Both the position numbers and the translations under genes were made by a program. A stretch of DNA of 64,000 bases from Kitasatospora sp. MMS16-BH015. Lineage in GTDB: Bacteria; Actinomycetota; Actinomycetes; Streptomycetales; Streptomycetaceae. The notes beneath the pieces were generated by a model. That model saw only the letters and a list, made by a program, of their open reading frames with translations, did no database searches and was not told the origin of the DNA. Where the stretch lies: contig NZ_CP025394.1 of the NCBI RefSeq assembly GCF_002943525.1, positions 2,170,001 through 2,234,000 of the forward strand, written 5' to 3'. Of the stretch, positions 37,119 to 46,525 are shown piece after piece; position 1 is the stretch's first letter; each line of letters starts with the position of its first letter.

Positions 37119-38507
37119 TCAGCTGCCCGACCGGGTGTCGTCGTACTCGGTGGTGCCGGCGTCGAGCAGGGGTGGGGCGGGGTGCTTGAGGTGGGCCGGG
37201 GCGAAGGCGCGGAGGGCGTGGTAGCCGAGGAGGGTGATCAGGGTGCCGAGGGCGATGCCGCCGAGCTCGAAGGTGTCGGAGAACTTGAGGGTGACGTTGC
37301 CGATACCCACGATGACCCCGGCCGCGACCGGCACGAGGTGCAGCGGGTTGGTGAGGTCGACCCTGTTGTGGATCCAGATCTGGGCGCCGAGCAGGCCGAT
37401 CATGCCGTAGAGGACCACGGTGATGCCGCCCAGCACGCCGCCCGGGATGGCGGCGACCACCGCACCGAACTTGGGGCAGAGGCCGAACAGGATCGCGAAG
37501 CCGGCCGCGCACCAGTAGGCGGCGGTGGAGTAGACCCGGGTCGCGGCCATCACGCCGATGTTCTCCGCGTAGGTGGTGGTGGCCGGGCCGCCCACGGCGG
37601 TGGAGAGCACGGTGGCCGCACCGTCCGCCATGATCGCCGTGCCCATCCGGTCGTCCAGCGGCTCGCCCGTCATCTCGGCCACCGCCTTGACGTGCCCAGC
37701 GTTCTCCGCGATCAGCGCGACCACCACCGGCAGGGCGACCAGGATCGCCGAGGCCGAGAAGCTCGGCGCGTGCAGCGAGGGCAGCCCGATCCAGTCGGCC
37801 TTGCCGACGCCGGAGAAGTCCAGCCGCCAGTGGTCGGCCGCCGGGCCGCCGCCCACCGAGGAGTGGATCCTGCCGAAGACCAGGTCGAACAGCCAGGAGA
37901 CCACGTACCCGAAGACCAGCCCGAGAAAGATCGCGATCCGGGACCAGAACCCGCGCAGCACCACCAGCGCCAGCGCGGTGAACGCCATGGTGAGCAGCGC
38001 CGTCCACTGGTCCTGCGGCCAGTAGGTGCCGGCCGCGACCGGGGCCAGGTTGAAGCCGATCAGCATGACCACCGCGCCGGTCACCACCGGCGGCAGCACC
38101 GTGTGGATCACCCGCGCGCCGAAGCCCCGCACCACGGCCCCGCAGGCCGCCAGCACGGCACCCACCACCAGCAGCGCGCCGGTGAGGGTGGCGGCGTCCC
38201 CGCCCTGGGTCTTGATCACCGCGGCCACGCCGACGAAGGAGAGGCTCGACCCGAGGTAGGAGGGGATCTTCCCCGAGGTGGCCAGCAGGAAGAAGACCGT
38301 CGCGATGCCGGAGACCATCACCGCCAGGTTCGGGTCAAGACCCATCAGCACCGGCGCGACGAAGGTGGCACCGAACATCGCCACCACGTGCTGCGCCCCG
38401 AGCCCGACCGTCCGCCCCCAGGAGAGCCGCTCGTCCGGCCTGACCACCGCCCCGGGCTGCGGGGAGCGCCCGTCCCCGTGCAGTTTCCACCCGAAGGCGA
38501 GCTTCAT
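37119..38507 (-). CDS. uraA: Uracil/xanthine permease (NCS2 family, UraA-like)
   Basis: A 462-residue transporter with about 12-14 membrane segments. It begins MKLAFGWKLHGDG and has the NCS2 signatures GLGAQHVVAMFGATFVAP (segment 1, with the QH of substrate binding), ALIAENAGHVKAVAEMTG (E-N-x-G segment 8) and GVLGGITVVLYGMIG (segment 10). The E in AENAGH favours uracil over xanthine. The start at 38507 follows GACGAGG; reading further upstream is not coding. Its 5' end is duplicated at 48474-48628. Confidence 0.92.
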   Translation of the reverse strand: MKLAFGWKLHGDGRSPQPGAVVRPDERLSWGRTVGLGAQHVVAMFGATFVAPVLMGLDPNLAVMVSGIATVFFLLATSGKIPSYLGSSLSFVGVAAVIKTQGGDAATLTGALLVVGAVLAACGAVVRGFGARVIHTVLPPVVTGAVVMLIGFNLAPVAAGTYWPQDQWTALLTMAFTALALVVLRGFWSRIAIFLGLVFGYVVSWLFDLVFGRIHSSVGGGPAADHWRLDFSGVGKADWIGLPSLHAPSFSASAILVALPVVVALIAENAGHVKAVAEMTGEPLDDRMGTAIMADGAATVLSTAVGGPATTTYAENIGVMAATRVYSTAAYWCAAGFAILFGLCPKFGAVVAAIPGGVLGGITVVLYGMIGLLGAQIWIHNRVDLTNPLHLVPVAAGVIVGIGNVTLKFSDTFELGGIALGTLITLLGYHALRAFAPAHLKHPAPPLLDAGTTEYDDTRSGS

Positions 38508-38787
38508 GGCGTACCTCGTCTCTGCTGTTCGCCACGCCCTGCGCGGAAGCCCCGGCGGGCCGGCCGTCGATCGGTCGGCGCCATGATCCCCCACCTACGA
38601 CGCCGGGGCGCCATCCGCCGCTCCGCTCAGCGTCCCCCGGGGCCCGGGGTCGAACCGTCCAGGCGGAGCAGGCGCTGGACGATCCGCAGGTAGAGCGCGG
38701 TGTTGCGCACGAGGTCGTCCGCGTCACGGGCGGTGGCCGCGCCCGTGATCCCCGCCTCGGCGGCCGCCCGGCGCCGGGCCCCCGCCG
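38353..38787. repeat. 435-bp direct repeat, copy 1 (left flank of island)
   Basis: This block covers the first 155 bp of uraA, its upstream gap and the last 161 bp of a HEPN gene. It matches 48474-48908 without any indel at an offset of 10,121 bp; I count 12 mismatches, so about 97% identity. Sequence similarity stops abruptly at both ends. Here the uraA side is the intact one. Confidence 0.95.
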
Positions 38788-38791
38788 ACAT
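38627..38791 (-). pseudogene. C-terminal remnant of HEPN (SAV_6107-like) gene, with a new start
   Basis: The last 53 residues match the C-terminus of the intact protein at 48748-49431. At the break point the sequence continues into an ATG (38789-38791) preceded by GAGGAGTGAGAG, so a 54-residue protein MSAGARRRAAAEAGITG... could still be made. The N-terminal two thirds, including the RYATAH motif, are missing. The stop is the same as in the intact copy. Confidence 0.8.
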
Positions 38792-38974
38792 CTCTCACTC
38801 CTCATCAGTCTCACAGAGCGTTACACCCCAAGACTGACAGGCCGTCATGATCACCAGCAGCCGAACACCAAGATCCCCGACAGAGTCAAGCTGAGCTGGC
38901 GGCGGGTGCCGCCCGACATCCCGAAACCCCGGCCACCGCCCCGCTCCTGCCCGAGCGCCGGCTGGACGGGGTTC

Positions 38975-39015
38975 ACCGGCACCCCGTCGTTCGAGCCGGA
39001 GGACGGGGTGCCGGT
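38975..39015 (-). terminator. Terminator hairpin downstream of the island STAND operon
   Basis: Perfect 14-bp arms ACCGGCACCCCGTC (38975-38988) and GACGGGGTGCCGGT (39002-39015) with a 13-nt loop lie 60 nt after the end of the small third cistron. The stretch between this hairpin and the repeat edge at 38788 contains no convincing gene. Confidence 0.6.
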
Positions 39016-39075
39016 TCCTTGACCGTCGCCTGAGGTGAGTCCGGACGCTGAGCTGGCTCCCCGGGTCGATCCGGC

Positions 39076-39376
39076 TCAGCGGTCGCGGGCGGTGAGGACG
39101 AGCCGTTCGCCGTCGGCGACGGCCTCGACCAGGAGGGTGCTGTCGTCCGGGAAGTGCAGGGTGAACACCGGATCGATCAGCAGCAGGAATCCGAGCCCTC
39201 CCCGGAATGCTCCGATCCTGCGTGTTCCGGGAGGATGAAGCCCCGCCAACTCCCCTCGGGCGAGAAGTGTGAGCCCCACCCGGAAACAGTCCGGGTAGGT
39301 CAGCGGGGTTGCTCCAGTACTCGAGCGTCGCGGTCCCCCGGTAGTCGTCCGAGCGGCCGGCCTTGCCGGGGCTCAC
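39076..39376 (-). pseudogene. Frameshifted small third cistron of the STAND operon
   Basis: A GTG at 39376 overlaps the stop of the large STAND gene (GTGA) and begins MSPGKAGRSDDYRGTATLEY. The coding appearance then switches frame near 39285-39300 and continues VGLTLLARGELAGLHPPGTR... to a stop at 39076. The total length of 301 nt is one base over a multiple of three, consistent with a single-base indel in a protein of about 99 residues. It may be a real mutation, a sequencing error or a programmed shift. The family is not recognised; the C-terminal half reads as a small beta-rich domain. Confidence 0.55.
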
Positions 39377-42300
39377 CGTCCTTCCATCAGGATCGCGCCG
39401 AGCTTCCGCAGCCCGTCCTGGGCCGCTGGCCATCGATCGGCCAGCCGACGGAGCCGGAGCGCGCCCGCCTCGCGCTGAACCGCCGAGCCCTGGGCGGCCG
39501 CGCTCCGCATCAGGTCCGCCGCCCGGCCCGCTTCGGCGGACGGGAGCAGCAGCACGGACTCCAGATAGGCCCCCGTGAAAGTCTGCTCGCGCAGCAGCGG
39601 TGCGACCGTGAACAGCGCGGCCAGCGCGGCTGGTTCACCCCGTTCGAGCAGGGTGATCCCGACATCGGCGGCAGCCGCTGGGTCGGTCGCCGCGTCGTGC
39701 ACCTCTGCGGGTTCGAGCTGATCGGTCAGGCTCAGGACCGCGAGATGGAGACGGGCGGACGGGTTGTCACCTCGCGACTCCAGCACCGTCCTGATCCGCG
39801 GGTCCGTCAGCAGTCGGGGGTTGGCCCGGAGGTACTCGTACTTCTCCTGCCAGGTCGCCAAGGAGAGCCAACCGACGATCAGTTGGCACTGCTCGTGCGC
39901 GATCGAGAACAGCCGCACCGCTTCGGCGGCGCCGTGTTCGACCGCCGAGGCAAGTAGGTCGGCCAGCAGGTCGAGGCTGCCCTCCTCGGGGTGGATCGCA
40001 CGGGCGACCGTGAGGGTGTCGTGCAGGGCGGGGTACAGCAGGTCGTCGCCGATCTTCCGGGCGAGCGCCGCCTGTTCGGCCCAGGTCTCCTGCTCGCGCC
40101 ACAGGTCGATGTAGAAACGGGCGTCCACGTCGGTGACCAGCTCCGCCCAGACCGGGAACGGCGGTAGGTCGGTCCCACTCTCGGTCAGTTCTTCGAGCAT
40201 CCCCCGCACTGCCCGGCGGACCTCCCCGGCCCGGACCGGGTTCCCACCTGCGTCAATCAGGTGGGCGGCCTCGGCAAGGTCCGCCACGGCTCCGGTGGCG
40301 TCACCGTGCCGGGTGCGCAACTGTGCGCGTTCGGTCAGGAGTTGGGCCCGGACCTCGCTCGGGAGACCGTGGATCACCTGCTCCGACCGGCGCAGGACCT
40401 CCGGCAGGCCGGCGTGCTCTACCAGCTGGATCAACAGCAGTTGGAGGTGCTTGCGCAGTGGAGGCAGGTACGGCTCCACATCGGTCAGCACCAGCTCCCG
40501 GCTGATCCGCACCGCCTCGGTGGCCGACCCGACGGCCTCGGCCAGGGCGCCGCTCATGGCCTGCACCACCGCCAGGTTGTTCAACGACCGGGCCAGGTCG
40601 GGGCGGTACGCTTCCGGTTCTGCCACCGCGAGGGCCCGGTGGAGCTCCACCGCCTGGGTACCCGACTCCAGGGCTCCCGCCAGGTCGCCGGAACGCGCCT
40701 GATGGGCAGCCAAATTTTCTACTGCATTGGCGAGTTCCGGCCCGAAGACCCCCGGTGCGGCCTCCGCCAGCCTACTGCGGATCTCGGTCGACCGGCGGGC
40801 CAGCTCCAACGCCGCCGTGCACTCTCCGGCGGCGGCCTCGTTGTTCGCGAGAGTGCCGAGCATCATCGCCAGTCCGGGCAGGAAGGCGCCCGGATTCGCC
40901 TGGGCGAGCTGCTCCTGGATCCGGACGGCCTCACGGGAGGTCTCGTGAGCCGACAGGTCGTCACCCGATCCGCGCTGCTGGATCGCGAGCGTATTCAACA
41001 GCACGGCCAGGGTGGCCCGGCCGCCAACGGGATTGCTGTCCGTCACCTCGCGCTGAAGCTCCACCGCCTCCGCCGCCGCATTCAGGGCCTGGTCTTGCTC
41101 CCCGACCCGGCCGAGGGTGAGCGCCAGGTTGTGCACCACTCCGGCCAGTCCGACCAGGTGACCGGCCCGGTCGAAGGCCACCAGGCACCGCTGACTCTCG
41201 ACCGCCTCCCGCTCGGCGCTCAGCGCACCCCGGAGATCACCCAACTCGGTGCGACTCGCCGCCAGCGCCGTCAGCGAGCTCACCAACTCTGGCAGGTGCG
41301 CCGGGTCGGCCCGGACGAGCTCCCGGCGGAGGTCAACCGCCCGCTCTGCGGAAGCCAAGGCTTCCCGCTGCAGTCCGACGTCGCGTTGGTGGTGGGAGAG
41401 GTTGGTGAGCGCACCCGCCAACCGAGGGCCGAACACTCCGGGGGCTCGCTCCGCCAGGACCGAGAACAGGTCGGCCGCCTCCTGCCCGGTACGGTGCGCC
41501 CCGACCCGGTCGCCGTTGTATGCCTGCTGGCCGGCCAGGATGCTCAGTACCACGGCGAGCAGTGGCTGGAACGCCTCGGGGAAGTCCGCCGCCAGCCCTC
41601 GGTACAGCGCCACGGCCTCCACCGCCGTGGTGAGCGCACCCCCGGGGTCACCCGCCGTCTGCTGAACCGCCACCCGGTTGGACAGCGCCGCCGCCAGCTG
41701 CGGGAGGAACGCTTCGGGGCTCTCTGCTGCCAGCGCGCGGAACAGACCGATGCACTCGTCCGCCGCCGTCACTGCCGCCGCCGGGTCGCCGATGTCGGCC
41801 AGCTGGTGGCAGAGGTTCTGCAGCGTCGTCGCCAGCATCAGACGGAACCGCCCGGTGTCGGGGAGTCCCCGAAGCAGTTCGGCCACCGCGTGCGAAGCCT
41901 GCACCGCCCCGGTCCGGTCCCCGTTGGCGTGTCTCTGCACCGACAGGTTCACCATGGCGGCCAGGAAGTCCTCCAGGTGGGCGTCCGGGTCCAACCGGAC
42001 CAACTTCCCTCTGATCTCCACCACTTCGGTGATCGCCAGCAGCGCACGACGCGGCTCCCCCATTGCGGCCAGCTGGTTGGACAGACCATTGAGTCCGCAC
42101 GCCAGCCGGGGCAGGTGGACGGTCGGGTCCTCGGCGACCAGGCGGCGGGCGATCTCCACTGCCTCGACGGCCGTACCCACCGACTGCTGGAGCTCTCCGG
42201 CCTCGACCTGCCGGATGGAGAGTCCGTTCAGAGCATCGGCCAGCGCCGCAACGGCCTGTTCCGCACCACCCTCGGCCAGCGCCCGGTACAGCTCCACCGC

Positions 42301-44691
42301 CTTCCTGCTGGTCACCAGGGCGCGGCCCCGGTCACCCACGCTCCCCTGATGGTGCGACAGATTGTGCAGCGCCCCGGCCAGCGCCCAAGGGCGGTTGGGA
42401 AACTCATCTCCCGACAACCGCCGGAACAGCGCCACCGCCCTGCGCCCCGACACCACCGCCGCATTCCGTCGTCCCGTCTCGGCCTGCGCCACCCCCAGTT
42501 GGCTGAGCGCCCCCGCCAGGTGGAATCGGCGCTCACTCGCACCGCCCGCCGCCAACCGGCGCAGCAGCACCACCGCCTCCTGCGCCGACTCCAACGCGCC
42601 GTCGTGATCCCCCGCTTCGCTCTGCCTGATCGAGAACTCCACCAGCCAAAGAGCCCGCGCCGCACCGTCCTCCTCGCCCAGCGACAACGGCGCCAGCCGA
42701 GTGGCCACGATCATCGCGAGCCGCCGCGTGGTGACGTACCCGGCCGCCAGCAGGTCCCTCAGCAGAGCGAGCGGCAACAGGGTGTCCTCCACCTGGGCCA
42801 GCGTCTCCAGCGCCGCCACGAACGGGCCGCCCTGCGTGCTCGCCACCACCAGGGCCGGCTGCCAGAGCTCCGGCACGCCCCGGAGCGCCGATTCGGCCAG
42901 CCGGTAGCTGAGTTCACCGTCTCCCACCCGGGACAGCGCGACGCACCCGTTCAGCCGCTCCTCTCGGTCCGCGAGCTCGAAGCACCGGCGCAGCAGCGCC
43001 TCGTCCGCACCGAAGACCTCGGCCAGCAGGTGGGCGCCGACCGGGTCAGGGCGGATCGCGAGCGAGCCGTCCTCGGGTGCGGCGGGCAGCAACTCGACCA
43101 GCAGGTCGGCGATCTCGGTCCGCCAGCGGGCGGCCCCGGCCAGCTCCTCAACCGCGCCGAGCACGGCCGTCAGCCGCTCCCGCCGGGGGCCGAGCAGGCT
43201 GACGCAGGCACCGGCCGTCCGCAGCAGGTCGGCCGGAGGCTTGCCGCCGATCTGGGTGCGGTAGGCCCGGCGCCAGTACGCGAGTTCGTGCCGCAGGACC
43301 TCCATGTACAGGGCCTGCTCGGACTCCGGCGGTGTGCCCGCGCCGTGCGCCGCCAGCCAGGCCAGCATCACGAGGTCCAGGGTGGTCCAGCGGTAGGACT
43401 CGGGCTCGCCGCCCAGCACCACACCCGGCGTCGCACCGAACGCCCGGAGGGCGGCCCTGTACACGCCGGCCGACCGGGGGTGACGGGCCGTCAGTGGGAC
43501 GTCGCGCAGCAGGTACGGGTGCCCCTCCTTCTCCAGCGCGTCGGCGATCCCGTCGTGCCACCAGCTGCTCACCGAGCGGGCGGTGAGCACCACGCAGGTC
43601 GGGCCCCGACGGCCGCGCAGCGCCCGCAGCAGCCGGCTGACCTCCTCCCAGCGGGCCTCCTCCGCGTAGTCCACCAGCACCAGCAGCGGCGAGGCCAGCC
43701 GCCCGAGCCAGGCCAGGTCCGCCGGGTCGGCGTCGCGCAGCAGGAAGCCGGTGTGCCATCCCTGGTCCGCCAGCCGACTGCCCAACTCGGCGGCCAGCCG
43801 GGTCTTTCCGGCGCCTCCGACGCCGTGCAGCAAGGCGATCCTGGTCGGCGAGCCGCCGTCCGCTCCCTGGCACCAGTCGAGCAGCAGGTCCAGTTCGTCC
43901 CGTGGGTGGAAGGCGACCACTTCATGCCGGGCCGACAGCTGCTTCAACGGGGCACTTTCGTAGGGCAGTTGCAGATACGACGGCACGAGCACTGGACCGG
44001 CCGGGTACCCCGGCAGCGGGAATGGGTCCACCTGCGGGTAGCCGACCCCGACATCGACCCCGGCGGACCACCGCCCGCCCCCACCCCGAAGCAACTCGGC
44101 TCCGGTACGCACCGCCTGCTCCCAACTCAACCCACCGGACGCGACCCCGGTCACCTCGACGGCCAAGAAGGCACCGGGCTCCTCAGCCGTCGCGCGCACC
44201 TCACCGAGCAGCTCGGGCGGTGCCACCGGGTACACCACATCGCCGGGCTCCAGCACGTCCAACAGCGGGTAGTCGTACGCCTCGGCCCCGTCCCAGTCAC
44301 CACCCAGCCAGACCAACACCAGGGCGTGCGCGGCCCGTTCGGGCCGCTCGCCGTCCAGCAGCACCACGATCGGGTGCAGTCCGGCGCCCAGACAGGCGCC
44401 CGCGTAGCCGACCGCCAGGTCCAGGCAGGTGGCGTGGCGGGGCCGCAACAGCACCTGATCGGGGGTCCGGATCTCCTGCCGCCCCGGCTCGCTGCCCACC
44501 GGCTCGTCGACGTAGCGGATGCCCGCAGCGGCGAAGGCCTCGTACAGCCGCCGGGCCCGGTCCATCGGCGGACCGTCCGCCGGGCCGGGCAGCGGACCCT
44601 CCAGCAGGCCTTCAGCCGCCCGGGGTTGGACGTACTGCAGCAGCCCGGCGGCGCCGTGCGCCCGGTTCCAGCGCGGTCTGCTGGCCGTCAC
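39373..44691 (-). CDS. Transglutaminase-like / STAND NTPase / TPR-repeat protein (NLR-like)
   Basis: A 1772-residue protein. Residues about 45-235 resemble a bacterial transglutaminase-like cysteine peptidase: C89 in RHATCLDLAVGYAGACLGAG, H122 in AHALVLVWLG, acidic residues at 132-134, then GAFLAVEVTGV. A STAND/NB-ARC-type NTPase follows with Walker A GVGGAGKTRLA (about 290) and Walker B PLLVLVDYAEEA (about 340). From about 640 to 1600 it is built of more than 20 TPR-like repeats (for example ALESAQEAVVLLRRLAA), ending in a short helical tail. It starts at a GTG overlapping the lipase stop (GTGA), so the two are coupled. This effector-NTPase-repeat layout is that of NLR-like immune proteins; immunity itself is inference. 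Confidence 0.8.
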   Translation of the reverse strand: MTASRPRWNRAHGAAGLLQYVQPRAAEGLLEGPLPGPADGPPMDRARRLYEAFAAAGIRYVDEPVGSEPGRQEIRTPDQVLLRPRHATCLDLAVGYAGACLGAGLHPIVVLLDGERPERAAHALVLVWLGGDWDGAEAYDYPLLDVLEPGDVVYPVAPPELLGEVRATAEEPGAFLAVEVTGVASGGLSWEQAVRTGAELLRGGGGRWSAGVDVGVGYPQVDPFPLPGYPAGPVLVPSYLQLPYESAPLKQLSARHEVVAFHPRDELDLLLDWCQGADGGSPTRIALLHGVGGAGKTRLAAELGSRLADQGWHTGFLLRDADPADLAWLGRLASPLLVLVDYAEEARWEEVSRLLRALRGRRGPTCVVLTARSVSSWWHDGIADALEKEGHPYLLRDVPLTARHPRSAGVYRAALRAFGATPGVVLGGEPESYRWTTLDLVMLAWLAAHGAGTPPESEQALYMEVLRHELAYWRRAYRTQIGGKPPADLLRTAGACVSLLGPRRERLTAVLGAVEELAGAARWRTEIADLLVELLPAAPEDGSLAIRPDPVGAHLLAEVFGADEALLRRCFELADREERLNGCVALSRVGDGELSYRLAESALRGVPELWQPALVVASTQGGPFVAALETLAQVEDTLLPLALLRDLLAAGYVTTRRLAMIVATRLAPLSLGEEDGAARALWLVEFSIRQSEAGDHDGALESAQEAVVLLRRLAAGGASERRFHLAGALSQLGVAQAETGRRNAAVVSGRRAVALFRRLSGDEFPNRPWALAGALHNLSHHQGSVGDRGRALVTSRKAVELYRALAEGGAEQAVAALADALNGLSIRQVEAGELQQSVGTAVEAVEIARRLVAEDPTVHLPRLACGLNGLSNQLAAMGEPRRALLAITEVVEIRGKLVRLDPDAHLEDFLAAMVNLSVQRHANGDRTGAVQASHAVAELLRGLPDTGRFRLMLATTLQNLCHQLADIGDPAAAVTAADECIGLFRALAAESPEAFLPQLAAALSNRVAVQQTAGDPGGALTTAVEAVALYRGLAADFPEAFQPLLAVVLSILAGQQAYNGDRVGAHRTGQEAADLFSVLAERAPGVFGPRLAGALTNLSHHQRDVGLQREALASAERAVDLRRELVRADPAHLPELVSSLTALAASRTELGDLRGALSAEREAVESQRCLVAFDRAGHLVGLAGVVHNLALTLGRVGEQDQALNAAAEAVELQREVTDSNPVGGRATLAVLLNTLAIQQRGSGDDLSAHETSREAVRIQEQLAQANPGAFLPGLAMMLGTLANNEAAAGECTAALELARRSTEIRSRLAEAAPGVFGPELANAVENLAAHQARSGDLAGALESGTQAVELHRALAVAEPEAYRPDLARSLNNLAVVQAMSGALAEAVGSATEAVRISRELVLTDVEPYLPPLRKHLQLLLIQLVEHAGLPEVLRRSEQVIHGLPSEVRAQLLTERAQLRTRHGDATGAVADLAEAAHLIDAGGNPVRAGEVRRAVRGMLEELTESGTDLPPFPVWAELVTDVDARFYIDLWREQETWAEQAALARKIGDDLLYPALHDTLTVARAIHPEEGSLDLLADLLASAVEHGAAEAVRLFSIAHEQCQLIVGWLSLATWQEKYEYLRANPRLLTDPRIRTVLESRGDNPSARLHLAVLSLTDQLEPAEVHDAATDPAAAADVGITLLERGEPAALAALFTVAPLLREQTFTGAYLESVLLLPSAEAGRAADLMRSAAAQGSAVQREAGALRLRRLADRWPAAQDGLRKLGAILMEGR

Positions 44692-46106
44692 CGTGCGCCC
44701 GCCCCGACCACACCGAACACCTCGTCACAGCGCAGCTGGTCCACCTCCGGCACCTGCACCGCCTCCACCGTCAGGTGGTACGCACCGGGCCGCAGCGGAG
44801 GCAGCGTGGCCGCCCACTGCACAGCCCCGCTCCGGACCCCTGCGATCCAGTTCGCACCGTCCGCGTCACCCTCCGGCCGGACCCGGACCCGGACGGCGGT
44901 GCGCTCGTCCGCCTCGGCGCCGTGCAGGGTGACCCCGACCTCGACCGGAGCGCCCGCGGGCACCGCCTCGTCCAGGTCTAGGCCGAGCCACGGCCGGTCC
45001 GGGGTGTCGCCCCGGACGGCCCGCAGCGAGCCCGCCGACCAGTTCTGCAGCAGTTCCACTGCGGCTGCGGCGGAGGAAAGTTCGAGGTGCCGCCCGGAGG
45101 TGGCGCGCCACTTCGACGGCTGCTCCCCCAGCTCGATCGGGATCGCGGAGACGGCCGGCACAGTGCCGTCGCCGTGCCAGTCCGGATTGGGCAGCCAGGC
45201 CGGGGCCTCCTTCCCGACCGCGAACCCGGCCCCGACCGAGACGGCCTGCTGCAAGGTGGCGTGCCCGCGCCCGAACACCGGTGTCACCTCGGGAAATTCA
45301 GCGCTCCCGGCCAACTCGCCCCAGGCATCCTCGATGTCGCGATGCACGGCGAAAGCCGCCTTCGCTCGGGCGGTGAACCCCTCCGGTACGCCCTCGGCCA
45401 GCTCGTACGGGTAGCGCTCCGCGCCGCCCGGCCCGGCGGCCACCACCGGGTATCGGGGCAGCAGTTGGTACACCGCCGGCCAGTCGCGCAGCACCTCGGT
45501 CACCGCGTCGAACCGGGCCAGACCGACCCGGGCGCCGTTCACCAGCAGCTCCAGCGCCTTCGGCGCGCCCCGGTGCGGCGTGCCCAGGGTCACCAGCGCC
45601 GCGCAGTCCGCCGCGCCGCCCAGCGGGCCCAGCCAGTAGCGGGCGACCAGGCCGCCCATCGAGTGCGCCAGCACGATGACCCGCCGACGCCGGGCCCCCG
45701 GGGTCTCACCCGCCAGCCGGGCCGTCAGCTCCGCCGCCAGCCGCTCGGCCGCGTCCTGGACACCCAGCCGGAAGTCGTACGGGAAGAGCAGCAAGTCGGC
45801 CCGCAGGTCCGGTGGTTGGCCCGGCCTGGCGGTGTCCACCCTGACGTCCCGGAAGGCCCGCTCGATCCGGTGCACCAACCGGTCGTAGCCGGGCAGCACG
45901 AACGGTCCTGCCAGCCTGATCCCGGGCAGCAGGCCGACCGGATCCAGCGTCGGATGCTCCGTCAGATTCAGCCGCCCCGGGTCCAGCGCCGCGGCCGCCA
46001 TGCTCCGCCGGCGCTGGTCCCATCGGGGCCCACCGCCGGGCCGGTGCAGCACGCTGCCGCCGATCCCGGGCAGCACCACCACCAAGTGGCGCAACCGTGG
46101 CCTCAT
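44688..46106 (-). CDS. LCAT-like alpha/beta-hydrolase (lipase/acyltransferase family)
   Basis: A 472-residue protein. It begins MRPRLRHLVVVLPGIGGSVL, the LCAT-family oxyanion-region start, and has the nucleophile elbow VLAHSMGGLVARY (Ser about 147), GTPHRGAPKALELL, the acid in WHGDGTVPAVSAIP (Asp about 311) and a likely catalytic His in SGRHLEL. The last 100 residues form a beta-rich domain. There is no signal peptide, so it is cytoplasmic. Start 46106 has a close GGGAG; a TTG at 46163 is possible but its AGAGGAG abuts the codon. By family it would attack acyl esters such as phospholipids. The coupling to the STAND gene suggests a joint effector role. Confidence 0.82.
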   Translation of the reverse strand: MRPRLRHLVVVLPGIGGSVLHRPGGGPRWDQRRRSMAAAALDPGRLNLTEHPTLDPVGLLPGIRLAGPFVLPGYDRLVHRIERAFRDVRVDTARPGQPPDLRADLLLFPYDFRLGVQDAAERLAAELTARLAGETPGARRRRVIVLAHSMGGLVARYWLGPLGGAADCAALVTLGTPHRGAPKALELLVNGARVGLARFDAVTEVLRDWPAVYQLLPRYPVVAAGPGGAERYPYELAEGVPEGFTARAKAAFAVHRDIEDAWGELAGSAEFPEVTPVFGRGHATLQQAVSVGAGFAVGKEAPAWLPNPDWHGDGTVPAVSAIPIELGEQPSKWRATSGRHLELSSAAAAVELLQNWSAGSLRAVRGDTPDRPWLGLDLDEAVPAGAPVEVGVTLHGAEADERTAVRVRVRPEGDADGANWIAGVRSGAVQWAATLPPLRPGAYHLTVEAVQVPEVDQLRCDEVFGVVGAGAR

Positions 46107-46216
46107 CGCTCCCGCCCCCGCCCATCGGCAGCGCTTCGCCGATCTTCCCCGATGATGCGTCAACTCCTCTGACCACCACCGATCCTACCGGCCCGTCGGA
46201 CGCTCGGCGGCCATCA

Positions 46217-46525
46217 CTACGCAGGCCCGCCACCACGGGGCGCGACCCGGAAGTCGAACGCGACCGTGCCCGGGTCGAGTGCGGTCGTCCCGCCATCGAC
46301 CGTCAGCACAGCGCCGTTGACCAGGCTCGCGGCGGGCGAGCGCAGCCAGCCGATCGCCTCGGTGACCTCCTCGGGCTCCCCGGCCCGCTGGACCGGGTTG
46401 AGGCGGGTGGCCTCCCGGCAAGCGGCGTCTACGCCGTCCAATCCGGCCCGCTCGGCCAGCCGGGCCATCGGCCGGGCGGCCAAGGCGACCGCGACGTCCT
46501 CCCGGCGGTCCCTGGCTCCTCGACG
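46217..46525 (-). pseudogene. C-terminal fragment of a short-chain dehydrogenase/reductase
   Basis: The frame reads RREDVAVALAARPMARLAER, then LNPVQRAGEPEEVTEAIGWL and SPAASLVNGAVLTVDGGTTA, the classical C-terminal SDR pattern, ending at 46217. The Rossmann N-terminus, the YxxxK active site and a plausible start are missing. The upstream edge runs straight into an unrelated fragment at about 46515-46530. Confidence 0.75.

Noticed and set aside
40261-45414. Very long plus-strand open frame opposite the STAND/lipase genes
   Set aside because: It is an antisense shadow caused by the high GC content; its translation is Arg/Gly/His-rich and featureless, while the minus strand shows NTPase, TPR and hydrolase motifs.
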